From Rosenbergiella australiborealis (GTDB lineage: Bacteria; Pseudomonadota; Gammaproteobacteria; Enterobacterales; Enterobacteriaceae), in the NCBI RefSeq assembly GCF_018494035.1, contig NZ_JABBFO010000002.1:248001-312000 (forward strand): a DNA stretch of 64,000 nucleotides. Direction: 5' to 3'. Below are positions 52,117-60,155 of this stretch, piece after piece. The notes below the pieces were generated by a model. The model worked only from the letters and a program-made list of their open reading frames with translations, ran no database searches and had not been told where the DNA came from. Position 1 is the first letter of the stretch; the number at the start of each line of letters is the position of its first letter. A program made the translations under genes and the position numbers.

Positions 52117-52770
52117 TTAACTGTCTTGATAAGCCTCCGTGACCTTACGCAAATAACGTGGCGCTTGGGCGGCTGGGTGTTCACGCTGAACATAACTGAT
52201 GAATTGTTCAGGCGTCATCAGATTGATTTTAGCAATAGCCTGCTCACGGCTCGAGGAGAAAATACGCATTAGCGCGCCCGCTCCATTTGCATAAGAAACA
52301 ATCGTGGCATAACGTAAAGTGACCGGGTTTTTGATGCCAGAAAGCTCGTTTTCTTGCAATAACTTCAAGTATGCGGTGCCAATCTGGATATTTTTAGCCG
52401 GATCTTTAAGTTCATGTCCGGTCGGTTGTCCTCGACGGCCAGTCGCTTGATACACGGCACGACCTGCGGTTGAGGCTTTGATTTGCATGAGCCCTATCGC
52501 ATTAGAGTGGCTGACAACTTTAGGATTTCCACCAGATTCGACACTAATAATGGCGCTGACTAACTTCGGGTCAACGCCATAATGACTGGCGGCATCTTGG
52601 GTATAGTGGGACCAATGATTATTGGTAGCAACTTTACCCGGTGTAGGGATATCTTGTGGATCAAGTAAAAATTTAGAACTTTGAATATCAGGTTTTTCAG
52701 TGCTCGGGGCTGGATGCTGTGAACAGGCTGACAGCGCGAGAACCGTCAACAGCAAAAGTTTGCTTTTCAC
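52117..52770 (-). CDS. emtA: Membrane-bound lytic murein transglycosylase E (EmtA/MltE)
   Basis: EmtA is an outer-membrane lipoprotein that cleaves peptidoglycan glycan strands endolytically. The 217-residue product has a GTG start with TAGGA upstream, lipobox LSAC (Cys16), and the SLT catalytic Glu78 in IISVESGGNPKVVS. AIGLMQIKASTAGRAVY and IQIGTAYLKLL follow, as in SLT domains. E. coli EmtA has 203 residues. It is divergent from ldcA, as in E. coli, so peptidoglycan cutting and peptide recycling stay adjacent. Confidence 0.93.
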   Translation of the reverse strand: MKSKLLLLTVLALSACSQHPAPSTEKPDIQSSKFLLDPQDIPTPGKVATNNHWSHYTQDAASHYGVDPKLVSAIISVESGGNPKVVSHSNAIGLMQIKASTAGRAVYQATGRRGQPTGHELKDPAKNIQIGTAYLKLLQENELSGIKNPVTLRYATIVSYANGAGALMRIFSSSREQAIAKINLMTPEQFISYVQREHPAAQAPRYLRKVTEAYQDS

Positions 52771-53018
52771 GTCATGGAGTTCCTACATAATGAATTGCGA
52801 GCTATCTTACTCAGCAGTAAAATTTAGAAAATGGCTCTTTGTCTTAAAGTGACTGAATTAGCCTCATTAATCAGATATTTTCCTGATTGACCGATTTTTT
52901 AGCATAAAAAATTGAAAGATCCTAATTATGATTCCCCATCATCAAATATTTTATGGCAGGTCTTGCCTTCGCCCCGCTCCTCACTCATCATAAAATTTTG
53001 CCAAGATGAAGATCCCCC

Positions 53019-53945
53019 ATGCTTAAATCTCTTTCAATACGCTTAGTTGCTCCATCCGGCTATTGCCAACATCAAGATGCGGCAACACGGGCCATAATGC
53101 GGCTAAGCCAACAACATCGATTGGAAAATACCGAGATCATTCAGCGTCGAGAACAACGGTTTGCAGGTTCGGATACCGAACGTCTGAATGATATTAATCA
53201 GCTCGTGGAATTGGTCTCTTTACCCGATATTATCTTGGCAGTCAGGGGGGGCTACGGCGTCAGTCGGCTGCTCGACCAGATTAACTATGCAGGATTACAG
53301 TCAACGTTTAATGGCCAACCAACGATTTTTTGCGGTCATAGCGATTTTACAGCATTACAACTAGCCTTATTGTCACAGAGCGAATTAATTACGTTTAGCG
53401 GCCCTATGTTAGCGGGTAATTTCGGGGCAGAGACACTCTCATCATTTACTGAAAACCATTTTTGGCAACTCCTCAAGCAACAACACTATACGATAAACTG
53501 GCAAGATACCCAGGTTATGAATGGCTGTTGGCAGGGCCAGCTGTGGGGAGGTAATCTTGCAATGATTTGTTCACTAATTGGTACACCGTGGTTGCCTAAG
53601 GTCACTGATGGAATTTTAGTGATTGAAGATATCAATGAAAGTGCTTTTCGTGTCGAACGAATGCTACTGCAACTGTATCACGCAGGGATTTTAGGGCAGC
53701 AGAAAGCCGTTATTACGGGAAGTTTTAGTCATAGCTCTCCCAATGCGTATGATCAAGGCTATCAATTAGCGACGGTCTGGGAATATATGCAGCATAAAAC
53801 AGGCGTGCCATTTATTAATCATTTAGACTATGGACATGAGCCAGATACGGTAACGTTACCGATTGGCGCTCAAGCCACACTCATAGCGCAAGAAAAGCAA
53901 CGACAATTACAACTATCTGGCTATCCTTCATTATGTAATAACTAA
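53019..53945 (+). CDS. ldcA: Muramoyltetrapeptide carboxypeptidase LdcA
   Basis: LdcA removes the terminal D-alanine from recycled murein tetrapeptides in the cytoplasm. The 308-residue S66 peptidase has the nucleophilic serine in FCGHSDFTALQLAL, AVRGGYGVSRLLDQI, GGNLAMICSLIGTPWLP, and the late acid/His segment around LDYGHEPDTVTLPIG. Length fits E. coli (304). A small lipoprotein gene follows 33 bp downstream and may be cotranscribed. Confidence 0.95.
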   Translation: MLKSLSIRLVAPSGYCQHQDAATRAIMRLSQQHRLENTEIIQRREQRFAGSDTERLNDINQLVELVSLPDIILAVRGGYGVSRLLDQINYAGLQSTFNGQPTIFCGHSDFTALQLALLSQSELITFSGPMLAGNFGAETLSSFTENHFWQLLKQQHYTINWQDTQVMNGCWQGQLWGGNLAMICSLIGTPWLPKVTDGILVIEDINESAFRVERMLLQLYHAGILGQQKAVITGSFSHSSPNAYDQGYQLATVWEYMQHKTGVPFINHLDYGHEPDTVTLPIGAQATLIAQEKQRQLQLSGYPSLCNN

Positions 53946-53978
53946 TATCGTCACTACGACTCATCACGGAGAGGAAAA

Positions 53979-54329
53979 ATGCGAGGCGTTATTCACCTAG
54001 TTGCAGTGTCACTCTTCTTAACCGGATGTAGCCATAAGCCTTACGGTCGGCTCTGCCCTGGTGAAGTCTCAACCCTCAATGGCAAGGTAACCGGCCATTC
54101 CTCTGCTTGGGTCTTTGATGAAATTCAGCACTTCTCGGTGACCCATAAAAGTAATACGGTCAACAGTGGCTATTTAAAAAGTGCCGATCCCTCTCTTTAT
54201 GTTCCCAGTGCAACAACCGCAGAAGGGTTTATGGCTCAGCGTCTTTCGCCAGATCGCTTTAGATTAATTGATGCTGAGCAAAATGAAATGGTGACATGGA
54301 ATTGCCCAACGCATGCTGTTACACCCTAA
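53979..54329 (+). CDS. Uncharacterised small lipoprotein
   Basis: I do not recognise this protein. It has 116 residues, with a lipoprotein signal peptide (MRGVIHLVAVSLFLTGC, lipobox LTGC, Cys17). The mature part has two further cysteines, CPGE and WNCP, that could form a disulfide. It carries GKVTGHSSAWVFDEIQHFSV and SADPSLYVPSATTAEGFM with alternating beta character. The ribosome site GAGAGG precedes the ATG, 33 bp behind ldcA. The context suggests an envelope role. Confidence 0.8.
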   Translation: MRGVIHLVAVSLFLTGCSHKPYGRLCPGEVSTLNGKVTGHSSAWVFDEIQHFSVTHKSNTVNSGYLKSADPSLYVPSATTAEGFMAQRLSPDRFRLIDAEQNEMVTWNCPTHAVTP

Positions 54330-54433
54330 TAGTTATACATTTTCTTAAGAAAAATCTGTATTCACTACACAGTACTAATTCTTTGCTATAGTTAAATCGT
54401 TAACAATAAATCAGCTTACCAAGGAGCATTACA

Positions 54434-54682
54434 ATGGTTAATAAAATTCAAGATAAAGTGGAAGAGTATGCAGGTGCAGCACAAGAAGCTTATGGCGATG
54501 CAACTGACCAAAGTGAGCACTCTGTACGCGGTGCAGCACGCAAGTACGGCTCACAAGCAAGCTACGCGGTAAAGGATGCTGCTGATACGATCAAACAACA
54601 AGTTTCTGATAAACCCTACGCAGGTTTAGCGGTTGCAGCAGCAATCGGTGTAGCATTTGGTTATCTGCTCGGTAGAAAATAG
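54434..54682 (+). CDS. ElaB/YqjD/DUF883-like membrane-anchored stress protein
   Basis: This is an 82-residue protein with an amphipathic N-terminal two-thirds (KIQDKVEEYAGAAQEAYGD, CsbD-like repeats of Ala, Gln, Asp) and a C-terminal glycine-zipper helix YAGLAVAAAIGVAFGYLLGR. This is the layout of ElaB, YqjD and YgaM, tail-anchored inner-membrane proteins induced in stationary phase that bind ribosomes or protect the membrane. AAGGAG precedes the ATG, and a terminator follows directly. Assignment within the family is uncertain. Confidence 0.82.
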   Translation: MVNKIQDKVEEYAGAAQEAYGDATDQSEHSVRGAARKYGSQASYAVKDAADTIKQQVSDKPYAGLAVAAAIGVAFGYLLGRK

Positions 54683-54696
54683 CCGCCCTCTTTTTC

Positions 54697-54723
54697 TAAA
54701 AGCACCCTAGGGTGCTTTTTTTA
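54697..54723 (+). terminator. Terminator of the ElaB-like gene
   Basis: AAAAGCACCC-TA-GGGTGCTTTT is followed by a T tract, 15 bases after the stop. Confidence 0.9.
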
Positions 54724-54822
54724 TGTTTATCATCCTAAATAGTGTTGCAATTCGTGCTACCTAACGTTATTTTTATCGTATCGAATACTTGATAAAAACA
54801 ATCAGGTATTTATATAACTTAC

Positions 54823-54871
54823 TCACATTGCTCTAGTTATCTTGCCCGCTTTATGCGGGCTTTTTTTTTAT
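54823..54871 (+). ncRNA. Candidate small RNA with orphan terminator
   Basis: A complete terminator, GCCCGC-TTTAT-GCGGGC plus nine T residues (54844-54871), stands about 120 bases after the previous gene's own terminator and has no gene to end. A promoter-like pair TTGATA (54789) and TATATA (54811), spaced 16 bp, would start a transcript near 54823, giving an RNA of about 50 bases. I cannot match it to a known small RNA, and the promoter call is by eye. Confidence 0.35.
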
Positions 54872-54965
54872 TCTGCGCCTTGTTCTTTCCCGTACCGCAA
54901 GAATCAATCTGTTTATGATATAGTCCGCGGCCGTTTAGTCTTTCACACATTTTAATAGGAGTATT

Positions 54966-55880
54966 ATGGACGTCAGAAAACAACTCGATGGTGCAGCGGT
55001 AATCGCAATGCTATTGATTTGTCTAGTATGGAGTTCTCAGCAAGTTATCTTGAAAGAAACTTCCAGTAATTTCTCCCCACTACTATTATTAGCCTTCCGT
55101 TCCGGTATTGCCGCATTGATGTTAGCCGTACTTATGGGGATTCAGCGTCAGCGTTTTCCCATCGCAAACGGTATGTGGTTAGTGGGGGGGTTAGTGGGTC
55201 TGCTTTTTTCGCTGGAATATTTTTTCGTTTCTGAAGCGGTCAAATACACAACAGCCGGACATGTGGTGGTATTCCTGTACACTTCCCCGATTTTTGCGGC
55301 TGTCGGCTTAAATTTTGCCATTAAAGATGAACGGTTATCAGGGCTACAATGGGTCGGTATTATTTTTTCTTTTATTGGGATCTGCGTGTCGTTTTCGGGT
55401 GGATTTGCTGACACCACTATGTTGAAAGGTGATTTTTTTGCACTGCTGTCAGGGTTAATGTGGGGTGCAACCACCGTCGTAATCCGTAGTACTCGCGTCA
55501 ATCAAATGGCCTCTCGATCCATTTTACTGTATCAACTGATTGTGTCGTTTATTTTCTTACTGATCGCTAGTTGGTTAAGTGATAACACGCTCTTTGAGCC
55601 CTCATTTAAAAATATTGCTGCGCTCACCTTTCAATCCGTAGTGATCTGTTTTGTGAGTTTCTTAGCATGGTTTTCGCTATTGAAAAAATATATTGCATCA
55701 CAGCTAGGGGTACTCACTTTTATGACGCCATTATTTGGTGTCATCCTCGGTGCATGGTTACTCCATGAGACGATTCAAAATAGCTTCGTTTGGGGAGCTA
55801 ACTTAGTCGTTATTGGCATTATTTTAGTCACTGTAAAGAGTGGTGGTATCAGAATTTTTAGGCGTCGCCGTCCGTTATAA
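54966..55880 (+). CDS. EamA/DMT-family transporter
   Basis: This is a 304-residue drug/metabolite transporter with ten predicted helices arranged as two EamA repeats. The first covers residues 10-145, starting LLICLVWSSQQVILKE; the second covers 155-290, starting GDFFALLSGLMWGATTVVIR. Ribosome site TAGGAG. Such proteins export amino acids, metabolites or toxic compounds. The substrate is not readable, and I see no operon partner. Confidence 0.88.
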   Translation: MDVRKQLDGAAVIAMLLICLVWSSQQVILKETSSNFSPLLLLAFRSGIAALMLAVLMGIQRQRFPIANGMWLVGGLVGLLFSLEYFFVSEAVKYTTAGHVVVFLYTSPIFAAVGLNFAIKDERLSGLQWVGIIFSFIGICVSFSGGFADTTMLKGDFFALLSGLMWGATTVVIRSTRVNQMASRSILLYQLIVSFIFLLIASWLSDNTLFEPSFKNIAALTFQSVVICFVSFLAWFSLLKKYIASQLGVLTFMTPLFGVILGAWLLHETIQNSFVWGANLVVIGIILVTVKSGGIRIFRRRRPL

Positions 55881-56148
55881 TCACTAAATCATACAGATAC
55901 TGCGGGAGGTCATTTGACCTCCCCTCTTCTGAATATTCCCCCACGTACTGCCTTAATATCCTTTTCTCCTCAGCGAAAATAAAAAAATATTCAATTTTTG
56001 TAAAAATTAGCGGTGTAACAGGATTGTCACACTATAGTTGTTATATGGACTTAAGAATTAAGTGGCCAATCAGAAGGAATCTGGTGATATGTGAGCGCCA
56101 TCAAATATTATCTAGAGTCTGGTGCAGTGAAATCTGAGGAGAAGACGA

Positions 56149-56331
56149 ATGTTTACATTAACAAAAAACGAATTTGAATCGATTAATCCCGACTACCGTG
56201 GTGTATGGCAGAAAGAGTGTGACGAACTGCCTAAATGGCCACAAATACGAGAGCAATATGTAGGTAAGCGAACGATTTTACGACAAGGCGCATTGTTGAT
56301 TGAAGATATGCACTTCTCCATCATGACTTGA
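56149..56331 (+). CDS. Small protein of 60 residues, unknown
   Basis: This is a hydrophilic 60-residue protein with three Trp or Tyr-rich turns (NPDYRGVWQKE, ELPKWPQIREQYVG). It has no membrane segment, signal peptide or known motif. Support for a real gene comes from the strong ribosome site GAGGAGA 6 bases before the ATG, its isolation between promoter-like DNA (TATAGT near 56033) and a perfect terminator directly after the stop. Function cannot be assigned. Confidence 0.72.
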   Translation: MFTLTKNEFESINPDYRGVWQKECDELPKWPQIREQYVGKRTILRQGALLIEDMHFSIMT

Positions 56332-56349
56332 CGTACTGACGCTATCTAT

Positions 56350-56384
56350 ATAGGTAAATGGGCTCTGCCATTTACCTATTTTTT
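56350..56384. terminator. Terminator after the 60-residue gene
   Basis: ATAGGTAAATG and CATTTACCTAT form an 11-bp stem followed by T residues. It abuts the 3' end of cho on the other strand. Confidence 0.88.
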
Positions 56385-56388
56385 ATCG

Positions 56389-57225
56389 CTACTCGAGAGT
56401 AATAACGTCTATTTTCTCATTAAAAAGCGCCCTACAAAGTATGCGATAACTGTCACCGTCAAAGCTATTTTCAGTCGCAGCGGGGGGCAACGTAGTTAAG
56501 TTATTGACGGTGTTGATATAGCGCCAATGATCGATAATGTGATAATCATTAAATCCTTCTCGCTGTTCGTGAATAGCGACTCTTCCTGGGTAAGGCCACA
56601 TTTTTATCTGCCATGTCGCTAACGCATCCTTGGCACGGCTATGATGCGTGACGATGCTCTCCTTACCTTGACAGACTCCACGGCATTTTCCCAACATGGA
56701 TCGAAAGCAGCCTTGCCCACGCCGTTGCGCCTCAATACCCAATGTTGCTAAACAGAGCTGATGTTCATCGGCCAAATTACGAATAAACTCCATCGCAGCT
56801 CGCTTGTTACGGTATAAACCATACAACTCAGGGGTTAGTGCAAAGTTTTTTTCTCGAGAACTGACAATATCAATCTTTGTTTCATCCCAGTGTAAGGAGA
56901 AAAGCGCACGTTGTTTACGTAGCTGTTTATTATGTAATGGGATCAATTGCTTAATTAATGTTGCTTCCAGCAATTGTGCACCGATATCGCCGGCTGTTTC
57001 GGTAAATGTAATCTTATCCGTTTGACGCAGTAATCTTGCTTCATTAACCGTGCGAAGATGGGAGAATACTCGCGAACGTATATTGACACTTTTACCGATA
57101 TAAAGAGGAACTTTGCTCTCTGCCGCCCAAAAAAAATAGACACCGGGTGCTTGTGGCAGGTGATCAAGGGTCTCTCGTAGACGTTGTGGGTAACGATAAA
57201 GTTCACTATCAGTGTCACGTGCCAT
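56389..57225 (-). CDS. cho: Excinuclease Cho (UvrC-like endonuclease)
   Basis: Cho makes the 3' incision in nucleotide excision repair when UvrC is blocked. The 278-residue protein carries a GIY-YIG-type nuclease fold with PQAPGVYFFWAAESKVPLYIGKSVNIRSRVFSHL, then a UvrC-like region with RGQGCFRSMLGKCRGVCQG. It lacks the UvrC C-terminal half. The start MARDTDSELYRYPQ was chosen over a longer frame on homology. E. coli cho is LexA-controlled and next to nadE and spy; here it is elsewhere, and I see no CTG-N10-CAG box upstream. Confidence 0.92.
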   Translation of the reverse strand: MARDTDSELYRYPQRLRETLDHLPQAPGVYFFWAAESKVPLYIGKSVNIRSRVFSHLRTVNEARLLRQTDKITFTETAGDIGAQLLEATLIKQLIPLHNKQLRKQRALFSLHWDETKIDIVSSREKNFALTPELYGLYRNKRAAMEFIRNLADEHQLCLATLGIEAQRRGQGCFRSMLGKCRGVCQGKESIVTHHSRAKDALATWQIKMWPYPGRVAIHEQREGFNDYHIIDHWRYINTVNNLTTLPPAATENSFDGDSYRILCRALFNEKIDVITLE

Positions 57226-57343
57226 AAGATTCTCTTTATTTACTCTTTCATCTAAGTGTAGCAAAGCGAACTCAGCAAATGTTATGCAATTACGGTATAC
57301 TGCGCGGCATTTGTTATAATTTTTTAGTTGATCAGGGTTTAAC

Positions 57344-58264
57344 ATGACCATTTTGCCTAAATTTACTCGTCAATTATTGCATCCTCGCTTTTTCTTATTA
57401 TGGTGTGGTATCGGCATGCTGTATCTCGTCGTTCAATTGCCTTATCGCTGGCTTAATAAGCTGGGGCCACTTGTCGGACGGTTAGCGATGAAAGTCATGA
57501 CGGAACGTGTCTATATCGCTACGCGTAACCTCCATCTCTGTTTCCCTGAAAAAAGCGAGTCAGAAAGGCAACAGCTTCTTAAAGACAACTTTGCCTCTGT
57601 GGGTATGGCGTTATTTGAAACGGGAATGGCATGGTTTTGGTCGGATGAGCGCGTCAAAAAACACTTTAAAGTCACCGGCCTCGAGCATATTTCCAAAGCT
57701 CAGCAAGAAGGCAAGGGGGTGCTATTATTAGGGGTACATTTTCTTACCCTAGAGCTCGGTGCCCGCATTTTCGGTATTTATAATCCCGGTATTGGTGTTT
57801 ATCGACCAAACGATAATCCGGTTGTGGATTGGTTGCAGACTTACGGCCGTATGCGTTCTAACAAAGATATGATTAATCGCCGAGATGTCAAAGGAATGCT
57901 TCGAGCCCTGAAGCAAGGTGATATTTTATGGTACGCGCCCGACCATGATTATGGGCCAAAAACCAGCGTGTTCGCACCCTTTTTTGCCGTCAATGAAGCC
58001 GCCTCGACCAAAGGTAGCTATATGCTTATTCGGATGAGTCAACCTGCCGTTATCCCTTTCCTTGCCCGCCGCTTATCTGGAAATCAAGGTTATGAGATGG
58101 TTATCCTACCTGCCGCTGACACTATTCCAGTCGATTCAGATGTCAGCACCGCCACCGCGCTCAATCAGTTGGTTGAGCAATGTGTGATGATGGCACCGGA
58201 ACAATATATGTGGTTACATCGGCGCTTTAAAACACGCCCAGAGGGTAAACCTTCTCTTTATTAA
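57344..58264 (+). CDS. lpxL: Lipid A lauroyl acyltransferase LpxL
   Basis: LpxL (HtrB) adds the secondary lauroyl chain to Kdo2-lipid IVA. The 306 residues equal E. coli LpxL. An N-terminal membrane anchor (FFLLWCGIGMLYLVVQLPY) is followed by the HX4E catalytic motif in HFLTLELGAR, GVYRPNDNPVVDWLQT, WYAPDHDYGPKTSVF, and the ending APEQYMWLHRRFKTRPEG. Sequence is nearer LpxL than the cold-induced LpxP. It is divergent from cho, with TATAAT at 57315-57320 as a probable -10 element. Confidence 0.93.
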   Translation: MTILPKFTRQLLHPRFFLLWCGIGMLYLVVQLPYRWLNKLGPLVGRLAMKVMTERVYIATRNLHLCFPEKSESERQQLLKDNFASVGMALFETGMAWFWSDERVKKHFKVTGLEHISKAQQEGKGVLLLGVHFLTLELGARIFGIYNPGIGVYRPNDNPVVDWLQTYGRMRSNKDMINRRDVKGMLRALKQGDILWYAPDHDYGPKTSVFAPFFAVNEAASTKGSYMLIRMSQPAVIPFLARRLSGNQGYEMVILPAADTIPVDSDVSTATALNQLVEQCVMMAPEQYMWLHRRFKTRPEGKPSLY

Positions 58265-58265
58265 T

Positions 58266-58287
58266 GTACGCCCGCGTTATGCGGGCG
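58266..58287. terminator. Hairpin between convergent lpxL and the ABC permease
   Basis: ACGCCCGC and GCGGGCGT form an 8-bp stem with a GTTAT loop. The end of the permease gene overlaps it. T tract weak. Confidence 0.55.
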
Positions 58288-59041
58288 TATGTTTACTGCG
58301 CTGAGAACGATAAAAACACCATAACGGAAATGGCAGACTGGTAAGAAGTAATATCCACAGCAAGCTATATACCGCATCAACTCCGCCATTTTGTAAATTA
58401 ACATACAGCTTTACCGGAATACCTTGTGGAAAATAACAAAAAATCATCACAATCCCGAATTCACCTAGCGCCCTCGCCCAGGCTAAAGAGAGGCTATTGA
58501 GTAAATCTCTTCTCGCCAGCGGTAAGGTTAATCGCCAAAATAGCTGTTGGCGGCTTGCGCCTAATGTTTGAGCCACCTCGGTAACCTCGCGAGGAATATT
58601 TTCAAACGCATTACGTGCCATCAATATATAGTAGGGAAGCGCCGCATAAACTTGCGCCAATACAAATGCCGCGGGTGTATTGGTAAGATTAATACCCAGT
58701 CGGGTAAGAACTTCACCTAGTGTGCCATAAGGTCCATAAGCCGTTACTAGCAGTATTCCCATTGCCAGTGGCGGCGTTAATAGTGGGATTAAGATCCCAA
58801 TTTCAACGCTAATCCGCCAAGGAGATTGAGTATTCGCCAACCATAACGCAACCGGGGTACCCAGTAAAACGATTAGAGGCACGCTGATAAGACTTAAGCT
58901 CAAAGAGGTCAGTACGGCATGTCCGTCCCCATAGGCGAGGTGAAAATCGTGCCAAGGTGTCACGATGAGTAAAGTGATAAATGGCACGACAAGCAGGCAC
59001 AATGCCGGAAACATTAAACTCCGAGAAAACATCAGCGACAC
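58277..59041 (-). CDS. ABC transporter permease, molybdate/tungstate or sulfate type (ModB-like)
   Basis: This inner-membrane permease has 254 residues, about six helices, and the ATPase-docking EAA loop EVAQTLGASRQQLFWRLTLP near residue 160. The family is the ModB/CysT/WtpB group of oxyanion importers. It lies 18 bp downstream of the binding-protein gene, same strand. No ATPase gene of the ModC or CysA kind follows in the operon; the next gene is convergent lpxL. Whether it borrows an ATPase coded elsewhere or is a remnant cannot be seen. Confidence 0.85.
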   Translation of the reverse strand: MSLMFSRSLMFPALCLLVVPFITLLIVTPWHDFHLAYGDGHAVLTSLSLSLISVPLIVLLGTPVALWLANTQSPWRISVEIGILIPLLTPPLAMGILLVTAYGPYGTLGEVLTRLGINLTNTPAAFVLAQVYAALPYYILMARNAFENIPREVTEVAQTLGASRQQLFWRLTLPLARRDLLNSLSLAWARALGEFGIVMIFCYFPQGIPVKLYVNLQNGGVDAVYSLLWILLLTSLPFPLWCFYRSQRSKHTPA

Positions 59042-59059
59042 ATTTTCCCGAGAAGAGAA

Positions 59060-60001
59060 TTAAAATGGCTTCCCTTTGGGTTGATCATAACCATTATCCT
59101 TGAAAATTTTCTGTGCAGGCTTACTCATCAAATAGTGAACAAAGTCGCGTGCAAGTTGCGGATGCGGTGCATTTTTAAGAACCACTGCATAAAAGACCAA
59201 AGGCTGTGGACGATAGATTTTTTGCTGGCCTGTCTGAGCCGTCAATGTGAAACTCACTTTATCGTACCACTGTTGGCTATCATCCGGATTACTGAGATTA
59301 ATTTCATCGGGCAAAACGATATAAGGTAATTTCGCCGAACGCGTGGCACTCTCATAGCCCGATGCCGCATCAATCTGCCCGGCTTGTAAGCGCGTCAGTA
59401 GGCCGCCTTCCGCAGCGATTTGTTGTGGATTGATGACAGGCCCCATTATTTTTTGTGCCAACCCTGGTTGCTGATAATAGTTTTCAGCGAGTTTCAGTGT
59501 AAAAATAATATTTTGCCCTTGTGGATCACTGGTTGGATCTGTTCTGCCGAAACGAAAGCCCGGCTCAGTGAGGATTTTCCACCAAGGGAGACTTGTCGTG
59601 AGACCGGTTTTAGCCAATTGCGGTGCAAAGCGACTCCGTGGATTATACGCAATAACCATCCGTGTACTGGCGACCGGCTGAGCCTGATCCACAAGCCCAG
59701 CTTGTTTAAGCACGTCAATAGGTCCAGGGGTAATCGAGACGAAAACATCTGCAACAACTTTTTTCGCAGCCAGTAGTCGGGCCATTCCATAAGCACCCTG
59801 CCCTTGTCCTTGATAATCGACATGATGTTGTTTAGCAAAGTCAGGCCCTAAGCCGTTATCCATCACAACGCCCATTGACCCAGCATAAGTCACTGTTAAT
59901 GTCTCGGCCAAAGCAGTCTGGCTGCCCAGAGAGAGACCGAGTAGTAATAGTAGGCAAGATTTTTTAAACTTTTTAGCCGTAATAGAGAGAGTTGTCTGCA
60001 C
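59060..60001 (-). CDS. Periplasmic substrate-binding protein, ModA/WtpA-like
   Basis: This is the extracellular solute-binding component of an oxyanion-type ABC transporter, probably molybdate or tungstate. The signal peptide begins AKKFKKSCLLLLLGLSLGSQTALAE, and the mature protein has VTYAGSMGVVMDNGLGPDF, ADVFVSITPGPIDVL, FGRTDPTSDPQGQNIIF and LARDFVHYLMSKPAQKIF, all ModA/WtpA-like. There is no in-frame ATG before the signal peptide. A GTG at 60001 (MQTTLSITAKKF) or a TTG at 60091 with AGGA upstream must serve, so the 5' end is uncertain; I prefer the GTG because the longer form buries the signal peptide. The gene is upstream of the permease. Confidence 0.8.
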   Translation of the reverse strand: MQTTLSITAKKFKKSCLLLLLGLSLGSQTALAETLTVTYAGSMGVVMDNGLGPDFAKQHHVDYQGQGQGAYGMARLLAAKKVVADVFVSITPGPIDVLKQAGLVDQAQPVASTRMVIAYNPRSRFAPQLAKTGLTTSLPWWKILTEPGFRFGRTDPTSDPQGQNIIFTLKLAENYYQQPGLAQKIMGPVINPQQIAAEGGLLTRLQAGQIDAASGYESATRSAKLPYIVLPDEINLSNPDDSQQWYDKVSFTLTAQTGQQKIYRPQPLVFYAVVLKNAPHPQLARDFVHYLMSKPAQKIFKDNGYDQPKGKPF

Positions 60002-60097
60002 AGTTGCACACTCGTTCAAAATAAGTGTTTTACACGATAAAGGGGGTGAAAGATGAAAGCAAGTGACATCTCTGGGTTCACTCAGTAACAAATTCCT

Positions 60098-60112
60098 GTT
60101 AACGTTGTTAAC
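60098..60112. promoter_or_regulatory. GTTAAC inverted repeat in the divergent promoter region
   Basis: GTTAAC-GTT-GTTAAC stands between the binding-protein gene and ydgJ, 7 bp from the TTG start option. Its arms equal the csc operator arms, spaced 3 bp apart. It is a possible regulator site; its user is unknown. Confidence 0.35.
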
Positions 60113-60155
60113 TAGTTATGATAATTTAACAATTAGTAAACATTGAGGAGATAAA

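Noticed and set aside
57226-57343. LexA box for cho
   Set aside because: I searched for CTG-N10-CAG on both strands and found none.
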